A stretch of 64,000 nucleotides of DNA from Eudorina sp. 2006-703-Eu-15 (Eukaryota; Chlorophyta; Chlorophyceae; Chlamydomonadales; Volvocaceae), in contig BDSI01000070.1 of NCBI GenBank assembly GCA_003117195.1, positions 597,795-661,794 of the forward strand, read 5' to 3'. A program made the translations under genes and the position numbers. Numbering within the stretch: position 1 is the stretch's first letter; every line of letters starts with the position of its first letter. Of the stretch, positions 51,965 through 63,906 are shown piece by piece. The notes beneath the pieces are model-generated. The model searched no databases. It was not told the DNA's origin and saw nothing but the letters and a program-made list of their open reading frames with translations.

Positions 51965-52190
51965 GTTTATGCAACCGTTACACGCACGCAAGGTGGACCC
52001 CGTGGACCCTTGATGATGAGTTCCGACCGGGCTATCCAACGAGCCCAGATAAATAGCTTCGTAGGCGCCTCAAATCATCTACCCCTACCTACTAACGACT
52101 GCGCACGTCACCCAGCCACCACGCACACCCGCAGAAAGGTCATGCGGCCATACATACACCAGCAGGTTACTGACGCGCTAGCAGATAAAC
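51965..52190 (+). repeat. Diverged direct repeat, copy A
   Basis: Shares GCAACCGTTACA, GTGGACC, AGTTCCGAC, GCGGCCA and the exact block CACCAGCAGGTTACTGACGC with the segment at about 52755-52910. The spacing between the blocks is similar in both copies, with small indels. Confidence 0.65.
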
Positions 52191-52754
52191 CGCGTCAGAT
52201 AGACCCGGCAAATCACTTGGCAGCGGGGGTAATTGTTTATTCAAGAACGTTGGACCAAGCAAGCCCATCCACCAGTACTACTATCGGCAGCAGCTAGTAT
52301 TATCAGTAACATCATCAGCAACATCCTTAATAATAAAGTATGTATGTAGCAGCCTCTTATATATCACAAAGCCGTCCAAAGCGCGCAGCCACGCACATTC
52401 GCTGCCCAATACATAGCTAGTTTGCTCGCCGACTGTCGCCGACTGACAAAGCTTATCGAAAGCAAACTCATATTTATCCAGACGGGGCAACGAACGGCGG
52501 CTGGATGGGTCACTGCATTCGGCCTGCCTTCACGCCTGCTGCCTTCATTGCTTACCGGATGGTAGGAGCCCATTTGGGATGACTATGTTGAAAGCTTCTG
52601 TACGGCCATGTATGCCGTACCGGCTTACACCAAGCAAGTTCCTAGCCTTATTTCTTACTTGCCGCTGCCGCCAGCAGCAGCAGCAGCAGCAGCAGTAGCA
52701 GCCTGCTGATGGTGCATTCTCTTGCGTGCGTGAGCATGTGGCGCCGTCATCCTA

Positions 52755-52910
52755 TCAAGCAACCGTTACAAGGTGCGTACGTGGACCCTAAGCTTAGTTC
52801 CGACTGCGCGGCCAAGATAGAGCGAGCGCGGGTTCATGCATACATGCCGTCATACCGCCGGCTGCCAACACATACACGCACCAGCAGGTTACTGACGCGC
52901 GCGCGCGCGC
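52755..52910 (+). repeat. Diverged direct repeat, copy B
   Basis: Second copy of the segment at 51965-52190, about 790 bases downstream, shortened by internal deletions and ending in a (CG)n run. Confidence 0.65.
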
Positions 52911-53495
52911 CATGTATGATTGCCTCTATCTCCTGCTGGAAACCGCATCACACCCGCCGCCGAGCGAGCGAGTCCACCGAGTCACATGGATGGCGGGGAA
53001 CGACGGACGGAGCCGGGAACGAAGCACGTGTACGTAAGTACATGTGCATGTACAGTATGCCCCTAAGCCACGACTCACTGTAAGCTAAAACGAACCTATT
53101 ATCATGTAGCGCACATAAAGCAAACGGCGGCACCTGGATAGACACATAGATAGAACCCCGCGCTCAGACAGATACCCGGGTGTCCGCCGCCATACAAACC
53201 CGCCACATAGCATACAGTGGGGAAGAAGGCGCGCGAACGGTGGACGACAACTAATGCCGCCGTACTTACGTACGTAGAACCTCGCAGTTCAACATATACA
53301 CACGCAATGAAACGACGGCAGTAGCTAGTAGTGCGTGTGGGGAAGAAGACAGGCCTTGTTCAGGCCAGGTTCTGTCATCATCATGCAAATAAAGGGGCCA
53401 CGCAGAAACCCTCCCTAGTCTCTACGCGAATGCGTAATGTGTCACAGAGGGACGGACAGCACCACATCGATATCCAACCGCGTGTGTGCACATGC

Positions 53496-56400
53496 CCCTA
53501 CCAACTCATAGGGGGTCTGACAAGGTTTAACTTACTAGGCGAGGTTGTCAGGAATGGTCATTTGCAGCTCCGGACGCAAATTGTCATAGTTGCCAAACAG
53601 GTTGTCAGAGGAGTCTTCAGACCCTGTTTGAGGCTTTCTGAGGTTGTGACAGAAGTCCGTTGGCGGGCAGTCTTGTCGACTTGTGTTACATATTAGAGGT
53701 TGTCTGCAGTGATCACAACCTGTTACTTGCTGTCATAATTGCAAGATTTTATTAACTTTATTTCAGCGCTTGTTGAAAACAGATGATGCTATGGAACGAA
53801 CGTTGTTAAAAGATGTCAAAGGATAGATACTGGTTTACGAAAGTAAATGTTACCGGTTGTAACAGTGAGCCAGAGGCCTAGGACTCCTTTCAATGCTGGC
53901 GCAGTAGGGGCTGCCGTAGAGGACCAATAAATGCGTTTCCATACTAGCTGCTGATGAAACTTTGCGTGGTTTGTCCTGTCCATACGTTCGGTCTTGTTTT
54001 CTAGCTGATCGGCAAGTAATAAGCAAAAGTTGCGAGCACGTGAGTGAACGAAACGGTGCTGCGTGGATGGTCGATACATCGAAGTATGTGCAGCGACGAG
54101 TGACGGAGCCAAACATAGGCGAACAAGGCGAACAGTCAAGATCAGGAGCTTTACATTTACACTGCATGACGGGCTGCTTCATTGCCGGCGCCATCGATTG
54201 CACACACACCATGCATCGATCGTTAAGTGTTCGATGAGGGTGTGTGCATATATAGCACGCACAAACACTATCCAGTGCGGTAACATCGCGATCTCCAACA
54301 CAACCAGCACATTCAGTCGAACGAAACCATACACGCACGGTGTGACACCCCAAACACCTGCTCTGAACCACATGCATGCTTGTACGTACGCCCACGTACA
54401 TCAGTAAAGCTTATCCGTCAAAGCACAATCAATCAAGTAGATGTGGATCCATCTCACAACAGGCAGCTGGTGGACTAGGAGGCTGGACCGACATAATACA
54501 TACACCACACACCACTAGCTAGGCGTGTCTGTCCAGTCTACGTACACACGCCCTGCCGCCAGCCTGGCTGAGCAGCTCCCTGTCGTGTCCAGTTGCGACC
54601 ACCTGCTGGGTTGAGCCTGTGTTCGGCACAGTGACGAGTAATGGCATAGCAAATTATTTTACTCTGGCGAGTCTGGCGAGTGGGCGTAGTGCAACAAGCA
54701 AATGGCCCCACAGATAAAGGCCCCACGCACGCACGACACAAGCAAGTAATATTATTATTACGGTGCGATGCCAAGTTCAATCAGTAAGGGTTTGAGGTCT
54801 GAGCGAAGGTTCCACCGACCCCAAGGGTAATGGCTTCTGTTGCAGTGTAGCGGACCTGCCACCCACGGCGGCGCGGAGGTGTTCTGATGCCAAGTTCAAT
54901 CAGTAAGGGTTTGAGGTCTGAGCGAAGGTTCCACCGACCCAAGGGTAATGGCTTCTGTTGCAGTGTAGCGGACCTGCCACCCACGGCGGGCGCGGAGGTG
55001 TTCTGCGAGGAGGGGAAAAATCAGCGGGAGGGACAACCGAAATCAGCAATGAGCCCTAAACTACTTACCCTAATAGTCGTCAAGGTCGGTCGAAATGCGC
55101 AACTGCTCACTTGGAAGTACATATATACACCGATAGTCATACCTAGCCACGCATCTGCATAATCAAGCAACGAACAGCAGCGACTGTCAAGCAAAGAACA
55201 CGGAGCGAAGAGTCAGGCAATACGGGTCGACCACGCCATGGGAAATGCCAAATGTAATACAAGGAAGCAGCGAGCGAGTGAGCATTGAAGTAATGACAGC
55301 ATACCTGAGCCATGTCGAAGGGACGGAGCTAAACACAATGACTGGGCCGTCCTTCCTGTGTGAGGACAGCAAACGTAAAACGATCATTTCATACACTGAT
55401 ACTGAATTAACGTAGGTAGGAATCAATCGAGGGCGTCTGCAGGCGTATATCGTTGATGGCAAATTTGAATTTCATCTACCGTATCACTCGGTGTCATATC
55501 ATTAAACAATGCGTCGTCGATGTTGCCGTTGCACCCTTTATTACTATATTTGGTTGATGTGGAAAGATGTATTGGCGGGATAAGTCGGAATCTACTCAGT
55601 CTTTCGCGAAACTGGCAGACAAGCTCTCGCTAAGCTAGCTGGCTCTAAACAGCCTGGGTTTATTTTCGTTTGTCAAATTGCACTACATATAATTGTGTCA
55701 AAACAATGTAAGTAAGTCTTTCTGCGATTAAATACCTGCTGACAAGCTCTGTACGATCGTGACCAGAGTACCGATCGTACAATTTCAACTCTGTTCACAC
55801 GCTCAACAAAGTTAACAAAGAGGCCATAAGGAGCTGAAACTGATAAATCTCTTTTTGGATTTTTATTAATTGGAGGGTGTGGAGATGCGCCCGGAAAATA
55901 CCATCATGAACAAACTAACTATGGTCAGCCGCCCGAAAATTTCAACACAAACTATTCAAGGCTGTGAGTGATCAATTGCTTCACAAGCCGCCGACAAAGC
56001 TGGGACTTCTTGAGTTGTATGTGTTTTCTGGGGCATATGTATACGGTTTATTTTTAATAAACATACAGCAGCAAACGATCGATTGCACTGACATATTTGC
56101 CTAGTCTGATCGGCAGAGAGTCGCCATCAAAAGCATTCAACATACGCGCGCCGCGCGGCCAAGTTTTTCGGCATGTGCCTTGCTTCACCGCACGTGCCGA
56201 AATAAGGGCTGCGGTAATCGTCTGTCACATTACATATCTTACAGGCCATTTGCTAGGAGAACAACTTTCAAACAGTCATCAACCTCCGAGGCCGGCCGGA
56301 AATTTTCAGCATGTTTCGACAGCAGGACCACTGCTACCACAGCTACGACAGGGATTATTCTCAGTCTTGGAGGCCTGAAGCGCGCTTTCCTTGCGTCGTC

Positions 56401-56892
56401 GCGGGAGGGTAACCAGGAGTTGGGGACACGGCATCAGAGTGTGTTTTGGCGGCGGTAGACAGGTATACGTAAATATTCTTTTCATTTAAGATAGCAACAC
56501 TGGGTGTAGCGCAATTCTATCGGAGGCAAAATCCCATCTATCCTTTCTTCTGATCCTACCTTGTGATGATGGCCAGCTGCTGCTGTCATATCCTACATTC
56601 ACCGTTACAGTGTTGCTTACAAGATTCGACATTCTAAACAATCGTCAACCAGTCTTCACTACCTGCAAGTTACTCGTCAACAACTATCAGTATCGTAAAA
56701 CAAATATGAACACTAATATCTCTTGTTGGAATTTGTCAACATTGTTGTTACTGGTTGTCAACAACAAGACATAAGCAATATCTCATCAGACAGTCCGGAA
56801 CAATTCCCGCCATACCAGCTCTCCTTGTTAGCCTGACAGGCTCTGACAGCAGGCCTGTCAGAGCTTGTCTCGCCCCCTATGAGTTGGTAGGG
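53496..56892. mobile_element. Non-autonomous DNA transposon with 20-bp terminal inverted repeats
   Basis: The left end reads CCCTACCAACTCATAGGGGG at 53496-53515, and the reverse complement of the right end (56892-56873) is identical over these 20 bases, with GACAAG shared a little further in. Both ends are directly flanked by ATGC (53492-53495 and 56893-56896), a likely 4-bp target-site duplication. Repeated GTTGTCA-type motifs crowd both subterminal regions (e.g. 53545-53720 and 56640-56765). The 3397-bp interior is AT-rich, with no recognisable transposase, so the element would need a partner in trans. The terminal repeat is itself a hairpin (CCCTA...TAGGG). The superfamily is not assigned. 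Confidence 0.7.
54767..55004 (+). repeat. 119-bp tandem duplication inside the transposon
   Basis: Two nearly identical head-to-tail units beginning GATGCCAAGTTCAATCAGTA (54767 and 54886) and ending GCGGAGGTGTTCT. They differ by two single-base indels, which indicates a recent duplication. Confidence 0.95.
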
Positions 56893-59200
56893 ATGCATGG
56901 CGAGTGACGACCACGAGTACCATCGGACCCCACAGACCCAAGCAACCTCGCTGCTGCCGGTCGGTATAAAGTAAACCTTATTATAAATGTAGATAATAAT
57001 GTAGACGGCCATACATCCAGTTGAGCCATATATGAAAGCCGAGACAAGTAATAACAGTACGTAGTAGTGCACGGGTTTGTCACCCTATCTGCTTGTCTGT
57101 AAATAATGTAGATAGCCATCGATCACCGACCACTGCTAGCTGGTCGCATGCGTGGAATAACAAACGAAGTAGTGCTAACAATCCGCTCCGAACAGCACCG
57201 AGCGAAGTACTCGATCGCAATTATTGTGACGACGACATCAATAACTTGCGTGCGTGGCCTGCCTGCATGCTGTCCGTCGGCCCATGCTGCCCTTCTTACA
57301 CAAGCACCCGCGCGCAGTACGTACGTAGCCTAGATCATAAATCAGCACGTCAAAAATCAGGTGATGGACGTGGATGGATGGGACCCTACGTATGTAGCTA
57401 ACGTAGCTACTGACGAAGACCGCCGGCGGCGACAAAAGCAGACTACATAAACAGAGTACATTCATACGTACTACGTAGCCTTCACAACGAAATCCAAGTA
57501 TAACAAGTACATAACAAATCAGGCGCTGGTCCGCGCTTGACGCGTGCTCGCATACTACTCATATGCGTGTGTACTGTGCTGTACCGTGTTCCGGAAATAG
57601 GAGATCTCCTCGATCGATCGGTCACGGGACTGCGTGGAACGAAAACGCTCGCTCGGCAGCAGCAGACCTATCTCTTATCTATCTCTTATCTGCTGTGCCT
57701 GAAGCACGTCATTGAAATGCCCACCACTGCGCTCAGCATTAGCATCAGCAGATTCGGAAGCAAGGCCCTCGCAGCTCCACCCAGGGCACTCCAGCGGGAA
57801 CCAACACAGAAAGGAGCCCCTGCACGTAAGATCTGCGTGGATGGATGGATGGATCCACGCAAGGCCAGCAGGGGCGGCGGCGATGCGTGGCGGCGGGCGG
57901 CGAGGCGGCTTCATCTGTCTAGATCGCCAGCAGCCAGCAGTTGAGCGCGATGCGTGCGTGATTGAAATGACTTCACCAGGTAGGTCTTTATTATGATTAC
58001 ATACGTATTTGTCGTCTTATACATAATTAAACGTTGTTGTAATTCTATTTGTCTCTGTGTTGCAACATTACTACTATACTCCTGATTAATATATTATTCT
58101 ATTAACTATTAATAAACAAGAATAAACATTTAACTACCAGTATTACTGCTACAATTAGTTATTCATTCTTTATAATTATTGTTATTTATTATTGTTTTAA
58201 TAATTATTATTACTGTTATCTGCTGAATACCACATGCACACGGCCATCGATCAGCCCCGACGTACGCGACGCTGCTACGGCGATGATGCATACAAGCATC
58301 AAACGTTCAAGTTTCGTTCGTTCAAACACGTCCATACCTGCCGTACAGAATGCTGACGTCCGTGGCCAGGGGATTAATCATCGCGCTCGTCTGGCTAGCT
58401 TGGAGTGTTACTGTCGTTGAATTATTATTATTGGTGGACGACGGTGCTAGTTGCACGAGGACAGCAATGTTACTGGCCATGAAGAAGGGCAAGGCCATAC
58501 ATATGGGTCGCAAGGCAAGGCAGGCGGTGCAACGTTACTTTGTGAATAATGACATACATATATACCTCATGCATGCCTGCCGTGCCTGCGGGCGATCGAT
58601 GGCGCTGGCGTTAAACCCAGCAGTCAATCGGCGAGATAGAGCGAGACGTGCGAGTACGTATGTACAGGTAGATATATAGCTAGATAGCTAGCTACTGCTG
58701 GGCGCAATACGATAACATCTAAAAAAATAACACAATGGACTATTCCGTCGTCCTTCATGGCCGACATCGCTGTCAAATCGCTAACATGTATTCAAGTGGC
58801 GCAAGCTAGCTACGAATAAAATGGCTGGCTGGCCTTGTTTCTAAAAAATTGTGCAAACTTGCTTGCTTAAACGGAATAATATTGGTCTGTGCGTAATAAG
58901 GCGTCGACTCTACGACCGCAATTGCAGGTTTATCGATTGCAGGTATTGCAGGTCAGCACGGATATAATGGCTGAGTTATTTTTGCTTGGACAACCCGCCG
59001 TCAGGCTCTTCACTCGAGTCTGTGTCTATCCATCAGGCGTTGCATGCGCATGCTCGACCTACCTTATGAGTGCCATGCATGGACAACACGTATATGTATG
59101 ACGACGGAAATAAATACACATATATATATATGTATGTTTGCGAGCGACGATAGATTGGCCACTTACGCAGTCGACAAGGTAGTGTAGACGGTTCCGTTGG
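56893..59200. other. AT-rich intergenic sequence
   Basis: No gene recognised. Very AT-rich at 58010-58230. Short GATGGATG and GTACGTA runs occur. This is probably transposon-derived or intergenic filler. Confidence 0.45.
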
Positions 59201-59244
59201 TGAACTGGCTCTTCTTGAGGGGCTGTCCGCGACTCGGGGAACGC

Positions 59245-59600
59245 ACGGTACTTTGGAAGTCTCTTATCCTCTTCGGGAGGTCTTTGGCAGGTCTTTGGAG
59301 GCTATTTGGGCGCAACCAAAGCGCTTCAGCCGCACCCAAAGAGAAGCCAAAGAGCCTCTTTGGAAAGCGCCCCAAAGCCGCAAGCAAAGAAGGTCGCAAA
59401 GAGCCGTCTTCGGTTTCGTCTTTGGTATGTAACAAAGATACGTTTCTGTGGGAAAATCAGATATCTTCCTGTATGTAATGCAATATATATAGACCTTTAC
59501 GGACTGAATTATAAGCAGTGAAACGGAAGGGCTCAGGGAGCGTACAACAGGATCCGGTCAACATCTTTGGCGCCACCCAAAGACATCCCAAAGGGAACCA
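59245..59600 (+). repeat. CTTTGG/CCAAAG subterminal-type repeats upstream of the transposase
   Basis: About a dozen copies of the short motif (T)CTTTGG or its complement CCAAAG(A) in both orientations, e.g. near 59251, 59281, 59292, 59318, 59336, 59347, 59361, 59372, 59419, 59566, 59577 and 59587. They form imperfect fold-backs. En/Spm-CACTA elements carry clustered short subterminal motifs in both orientations near their ends, where their DNA-binding protein attaches. The position just before the Transposase_21-type gene fits that, but no CACTA terminus was identified. Confidence 0.5.
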
Positions 59601-59719
59601 ATTCACTCAGGCCCGGCCGACCGTTCGACATGTGAATGTAAACCAGCCTTGCCCTCTACAACACCATTATACATATGAAAGCGTGGAGCGTGTCTGCCCT
59701 CAGATAATGTCTACAGACA

Positions 59720-62700
59720 ATGTCTAAATTTCAATTATGCGACAACGATATAGACTATTACTGGAAATGGCCACGACTCTTAGAGTGCGGTCTAGCGGTG
59801 CAGCACTTCGACGGGCGGTTCTCGTGTCTTCGTTGCTATCGGCGCGACATTACTAGCAAGTTCATATACCAACATGTCAAAGACTGCCGGGAGAATCACC
59901 CGAATCAGCCGCTTGCACGGGTTAATACTCTTGCACTTGAGGGTGACAATGACCGGAACCGCCGTCTGGCAGCGGTCGTTGACAGAAGGGAACGTCACGG
60001 GCTCTTCAAGAAGCAACGCGAAGAGACTACAAAGGCAGGCAGAGACGACGACGGGTCCCCTTCATTCCGTCAACGGCACGGTAGTTATATGGTGCAAGCG
60101 CCCGAAGTCGACATGATGGCGTACACTACTCCAAAGCTGCGCAGTATCTTGGCACGGTTTGCACCCTCAGGGCGGGGGCAACCCGCCATGCGTGCGTCAC
60201 CGTACATGTCACCAGGGGCCCATCGGGACAACAGCCCCCCACAACAGCAGAGTCCCTCAGGTTGCAGCACATCATCGACGGAATCATCTGGGGACTCAAC
60301 TGGGGAATCATCTGTGGAATCATCTGGGGAATCATCTGGGGAGTCATCTGGGATTCATCTGGGGAGTCATCTGGGAATCATCTGGCAACCTAGACGATAG
60401 CTCAACCCCAAGCTCAAGGGGTACTCGCGGGAGGGGCAATGTGTCAGATCCAGCCTCGACACCCACAGGCACACGACAGATTCACAGTCTGGTGGGAGCA
60501 GTACCCCTCTCTTCAGGTTCTCGTACTAGCAGCTGCCCGAGTGCCACTTCGGGTTCGGTCTCTGGCTCCCAATCTGTATCGCCGAGTCCGTCGTGTAGCC
60601 CGTCTCCCATGTCCACCGGAGGTTGCAGTGATGCTGGGGGCAGCCCGTTGGAAGCTCAGCAGCCATGTAATTATGCGATGCCATGATGCTAGGCACTCCG
60701 CGACTGGTGTCGCCCAGTCTACCCCCAGGGTGAGTGTCTTGCAGTCGCATGCGTGTGTGAAATTGCAGTTGGCATGCATATGTTATCAAGGTGGTGGGTT
60801 CGATTGGCCATTCCTCAACCTCGCAGATCCCGGGGCCCTCGCGCAGCCCATTGGAATTCAGCAGCCCAGGTGATAACGCCGATGCCCACGATGCTAGTAC
60901 TCAGCCAACGGCGGCAGCTGGTGAGTGACTGGCAGTCGGCGCGCGTGTGTTAACAAGGGTTGTTAAGGTGTTGTTCGATTGCCATTCCGTCAACCTGCAG
61001 ATGCCGGGGCCCCTCGCGCGGCCCATTGGAGCTTCAGCAGCCAGGTGATAACGCCGATGCCACGATGCTAGGTACTCCACAACTGGCGTCGCCCAGATTA
61101 CCCCAGGGTGAGTGACTGGCAGTCGGCGCGCGTGTGTTAACAAGGGTTGTTAAGGTGTTGGTTCGATTGGCCATTCCCTCAACCTTGCAGATCCCGGGGG
61201 CCCTCGCGCGGGCCCATTGGAGGCTTCAGCAGCAGCCAGGTACCACGATGCTAGGTACTCCACAACTGGCGTCGCCCAGTTTACCCCAGGGTGAGTGACT
61301 GGCAGTCGGCGCGTGTGTTATTAAGGTGGTGTGTTCGATTGGCCATTCCCTCAATCTTGCAGATATGGACGTTGGCACAGTGGATATGGATGTAGGCACA
61401 GCGGACCAGCCCGAGTTGACCGACACAGTCCGGGTGAGTCGCATAGGGAAGTTGCAGGTTCAGGCCAAACCAAACCACGCCCTGTTCGTCTTGCTGACAG
61501 GGTTTCGGGACGTAACAGAAGAGGAATGGGCTCGCATTGAGATTGGCCCGCCAGAGCATACAGGTTACGACGAGGGGATACCAGCGATGGCGGGATACCC
61601 AGTGAAGATGAATGGGAGGGTTTCGAAGGTGAGTGGTAACGAGTGACCTCCGGTATACACTCCCACAATGTCGGCGTCCACGCAACGGACATCTAGTCGT
61701 GATGTCGTAAATGCATGATGTGTATAGAGTCACACTGCTTGGGACGCTGTGTGGAGTGTTGTTTCTGGGGCATTGTGATCCGCGCGCTGACATAACGGTC
61801 GTTCGTGTCCAACCTGACGCAGATGGGTCGATACCAGACGATGATACGTTCGACCTGCCGGATGGGTTGGTATCACCAGGCAATGGCAGCAATCGAAATA
61901 GACGCCGTAACAATGCATGTGATTGCGGATGCGGACAGCCTTATGTAGGGCGGGGCTCTGTTGATTGGTTTAAAGCGCACATGGATAAACCGCTGGCCAA
62001 AGGTGTGGATGCAGCAGGTCGACCAGTGCACAGCGAGGTGACGACCCGGGAGATGGTGCTGGCCATGCTGGAGCTCCACGTTCAGCACAACATCGGGAAA
62101 GGCCTGATGGACACAATATTGGCGTTATTCAGCAAGGCCATTCCGGGATTCACTTTCTTCCACCGTCTATTCACTTGCTTCGGAGGGTTTACTGACACGC
62201 CTGAACACACGAAGTTCCATGTGCATGTGTGCTCCACTGATGGATGCCCGCGGGCACGACTATGGGGCAGTGCCGCCAAAGGGCGAGTGGGCCAAAATAG
62301 CAGATCAGAAGTGCCCCACTGCGGGGCCAGTCGGTTCAAGACCTCCATTGTTGCCGGTGCGTAGCCACAGAGCACATGCAGACACGCGTGCCTTGCACAG
62401 GGGGGTGGGGATGTGGACGACGCATACAGGACGGTGGTGTGATGCTAGAGGGTTGCTATTCGTTCATCGGTCCGTCGGCTTGTCCGCCGACGATTGGTTT
62501 GTTTGTGATCCTGTGCGTGCACCCTGTCGTGGTCGATTTCCCAACACGCAGGCAAACCAGTTCTGCAGCCTTCATCGCAGTACTTTTATTACGGATTGGA
62601 CAATGTCGTGACGGAGCTCCTAGCGAAAGACCAGCTGTGGGCACAGAGGGGCAAGCATCGCATGCCGGGGTGCTTCACTGAAGGAGGCTCTAGCATGTAC

Positions 62701-63906
62701 AATGGTGAGTAATGTGGCGGCAAGGATAAGGATTCTGTGGGCGACTGTCCTTGGTGTGGTTGAAGCTAACCAGTTCCTGCCCGAAGTCTGTTGCATGACG
62801 AGATGTGCCCTCCTTGCCTTGCTTTGCAATGCAGGCTCAGCAATGGCCGATGTCCCAGCGGACTAACGGGCTGGCTGAGTCGCTGAGGGGATGCATTGCA
62901 ATTTGCTGTTTGATGATGTCCAGCCCTTTGACAAGGGTATTCATAGCACGGGGATCCTCGCGCTACAAATATGTGACGTGGAGGCAAGGAACAGGGGCAA
63001 GTCGTACACGGTTGGCATTCTTTGCTGTGATCCTGGCCCACGGAAACCAGCTGTCCTCGCACCGTACCTGTCTCGTGCCATCGACGACATGATGTTGTAC
63101 TTCCACAACGGTCTGGTCATCGAGCATACGTGGGTGGAGGTCAACGCTAGCGGGACTACTGAAGTGCGGTGCTCTTTCAAATTGCATCCCTTGCTATGGG
63201 GCGTGCTGGCGGATACACCGGCGCGTGTCTCACTGTGCGGTCACAGGGGGCACAAACTCGTATATCGGTCGTGTCCTTACTGCATTTTCCAGGGCGTGTA
63301 CCTCAACGGCGCCATGCGTTACTTCGGCTTTTGGGAACCTGTGATCCAGAGCCTAAGGTGCGTACAGGGCGGGGGGGGGGTCATTAGACAAGCACAAGGC
63401 GGTGATCATTTCTTGAATGTGGGATGGGTTCACGCGAGTGCACTGCAGAGGGTGGGGAGCAAGGAGCATCTGCATGCGTTTTTGTTCAGTGCCTGCTCGT
63501 TTATTCTGGGTGCCCGACCCCAGGCTCAAAAATACATCGATGCGTGTCGGGGACGCGAGGCTCCGTCTGACCGAAAGAGCACAGGGCACGCGGATCCGGG
63601 TCGAGACTGCCAATCTGGCGTCTTCAAAGCGGGAGTGACGCCGAGCGGAGGAAGGCGCAGCTCACAGCCAAGCGGACCCAGGAATTCGAGGGCTGCCGAC
63701 CAAAAAACCCGTTTGAGAGGGTGACATACCTTAACTTACAGGACATGTCCCCTGTCCCGGTCGGCCATTCCATCCTATATGGGTTGGTGCACAATTTCTT
63801 TGATCACATTGCGAGCAACCCACCAGCTGATGCTGGTGTTGACGTGTTGAGGTATTACCTGACAGCCGAACAGAAGCGTCTGATCAAGAGTCGGGCAGGG
63901 ACATAA
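59720..63906 (+). CDS. En/Spm-CACTA (Transposase_21/tnp2-type) transposase gene, multi-exon, probably continuing past the window
   Basis: Starts at ATG 59720 with a Cys/His segment (CLRCYRRDITSKFIYQHVKD, then Cys; zinc-finger-like) and a long Ser-rich region. Proposed exons: 59720-60730, three repeated small exons (60827-60920, 61001-61107, 61191-61290), 61363-61628, ~61711-62356, 62552-62704, ~62880-63357, ~63580-63906 or beyond. Tnp2 signatures: TREMVLAMLELHVQHNIGKG and HVCSTDGCPRARLWG; QYFYYGLDNVVTELLAKDQL; LLFDDVQPFDKGIHSTG with ILCCDPGPRKPAVLAPYLS; LLWGVLADTPARVSLCGHRG with SCPYCIFQG; then NPFERVTYLNLQDMSPVPV and HSILYGLVHNFFDHI. This order matches the D-G-x-Q-P-F and later cysteine-rich parts of the family. 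Two single-base losses in a 12-bp Ser-Gly repeat near 60340-60375 shift the first exon's frame, and an in-frame TGA at 62876 precedes the D-D-V-Q-P-F block unless an acceptor at 62879 is used. The copy may be inactive. Confidence 0.6.
60637..61300 (+). repeat. Tandem array of exon+intron units (~185 bp) in the transposase gene
   Basis: Four head-to-tail units. Each has an exon-like block (CCCGGGGCCCTCGCGCxGCC, CATTGGA, CAGCAGCC, GCCACGATGCTAG, ACTGGCGTCGCCCAG), a GTGAGTGACTGGCAGTCGGC donor side, GTTAAGGTG, and a TTCGATTGGCCATTCCCTCA acceptor side ending in CAG. Donors lie at 60731, 60921, 61108 and 61291 (spacing 190, 187, 183); acceptors end at 60826, 61000, 61190 and 61362. Exon lengths differ (94, 107, 100), so the units do not all preserve one frame. 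Confidence 0.85.

Larger units (their letters stand above)
51414..53495. other. AT-richer intergenic region with diverged direct repeats
   Basis: Upstream flank of the LRRC46-like gene. From about 51420 the base composition changes to a more even AT/GC mix with GTACGTA-type runs, and no coding frame with recognisable motifs is present. A (CAG)n run of about eight units lies at about 52673-52695 and a (CG)n run at about 52897-52909. Confidence 0.5.

Noticed and set aside
59183..59190. TAGTG as a CACTA transposon terminus
   Set aside because: A five-base match in the wrong orientation for the left end of the element, with no partner terminus or target duplication visible.
60637..61362. Regularly spaced repeats that could suggest a CRISPR array
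   Set aside because: Units are ~185 bp with conserved splice sites and no short identical repeat plus unique spacer pattern; the context is eukaryotic.
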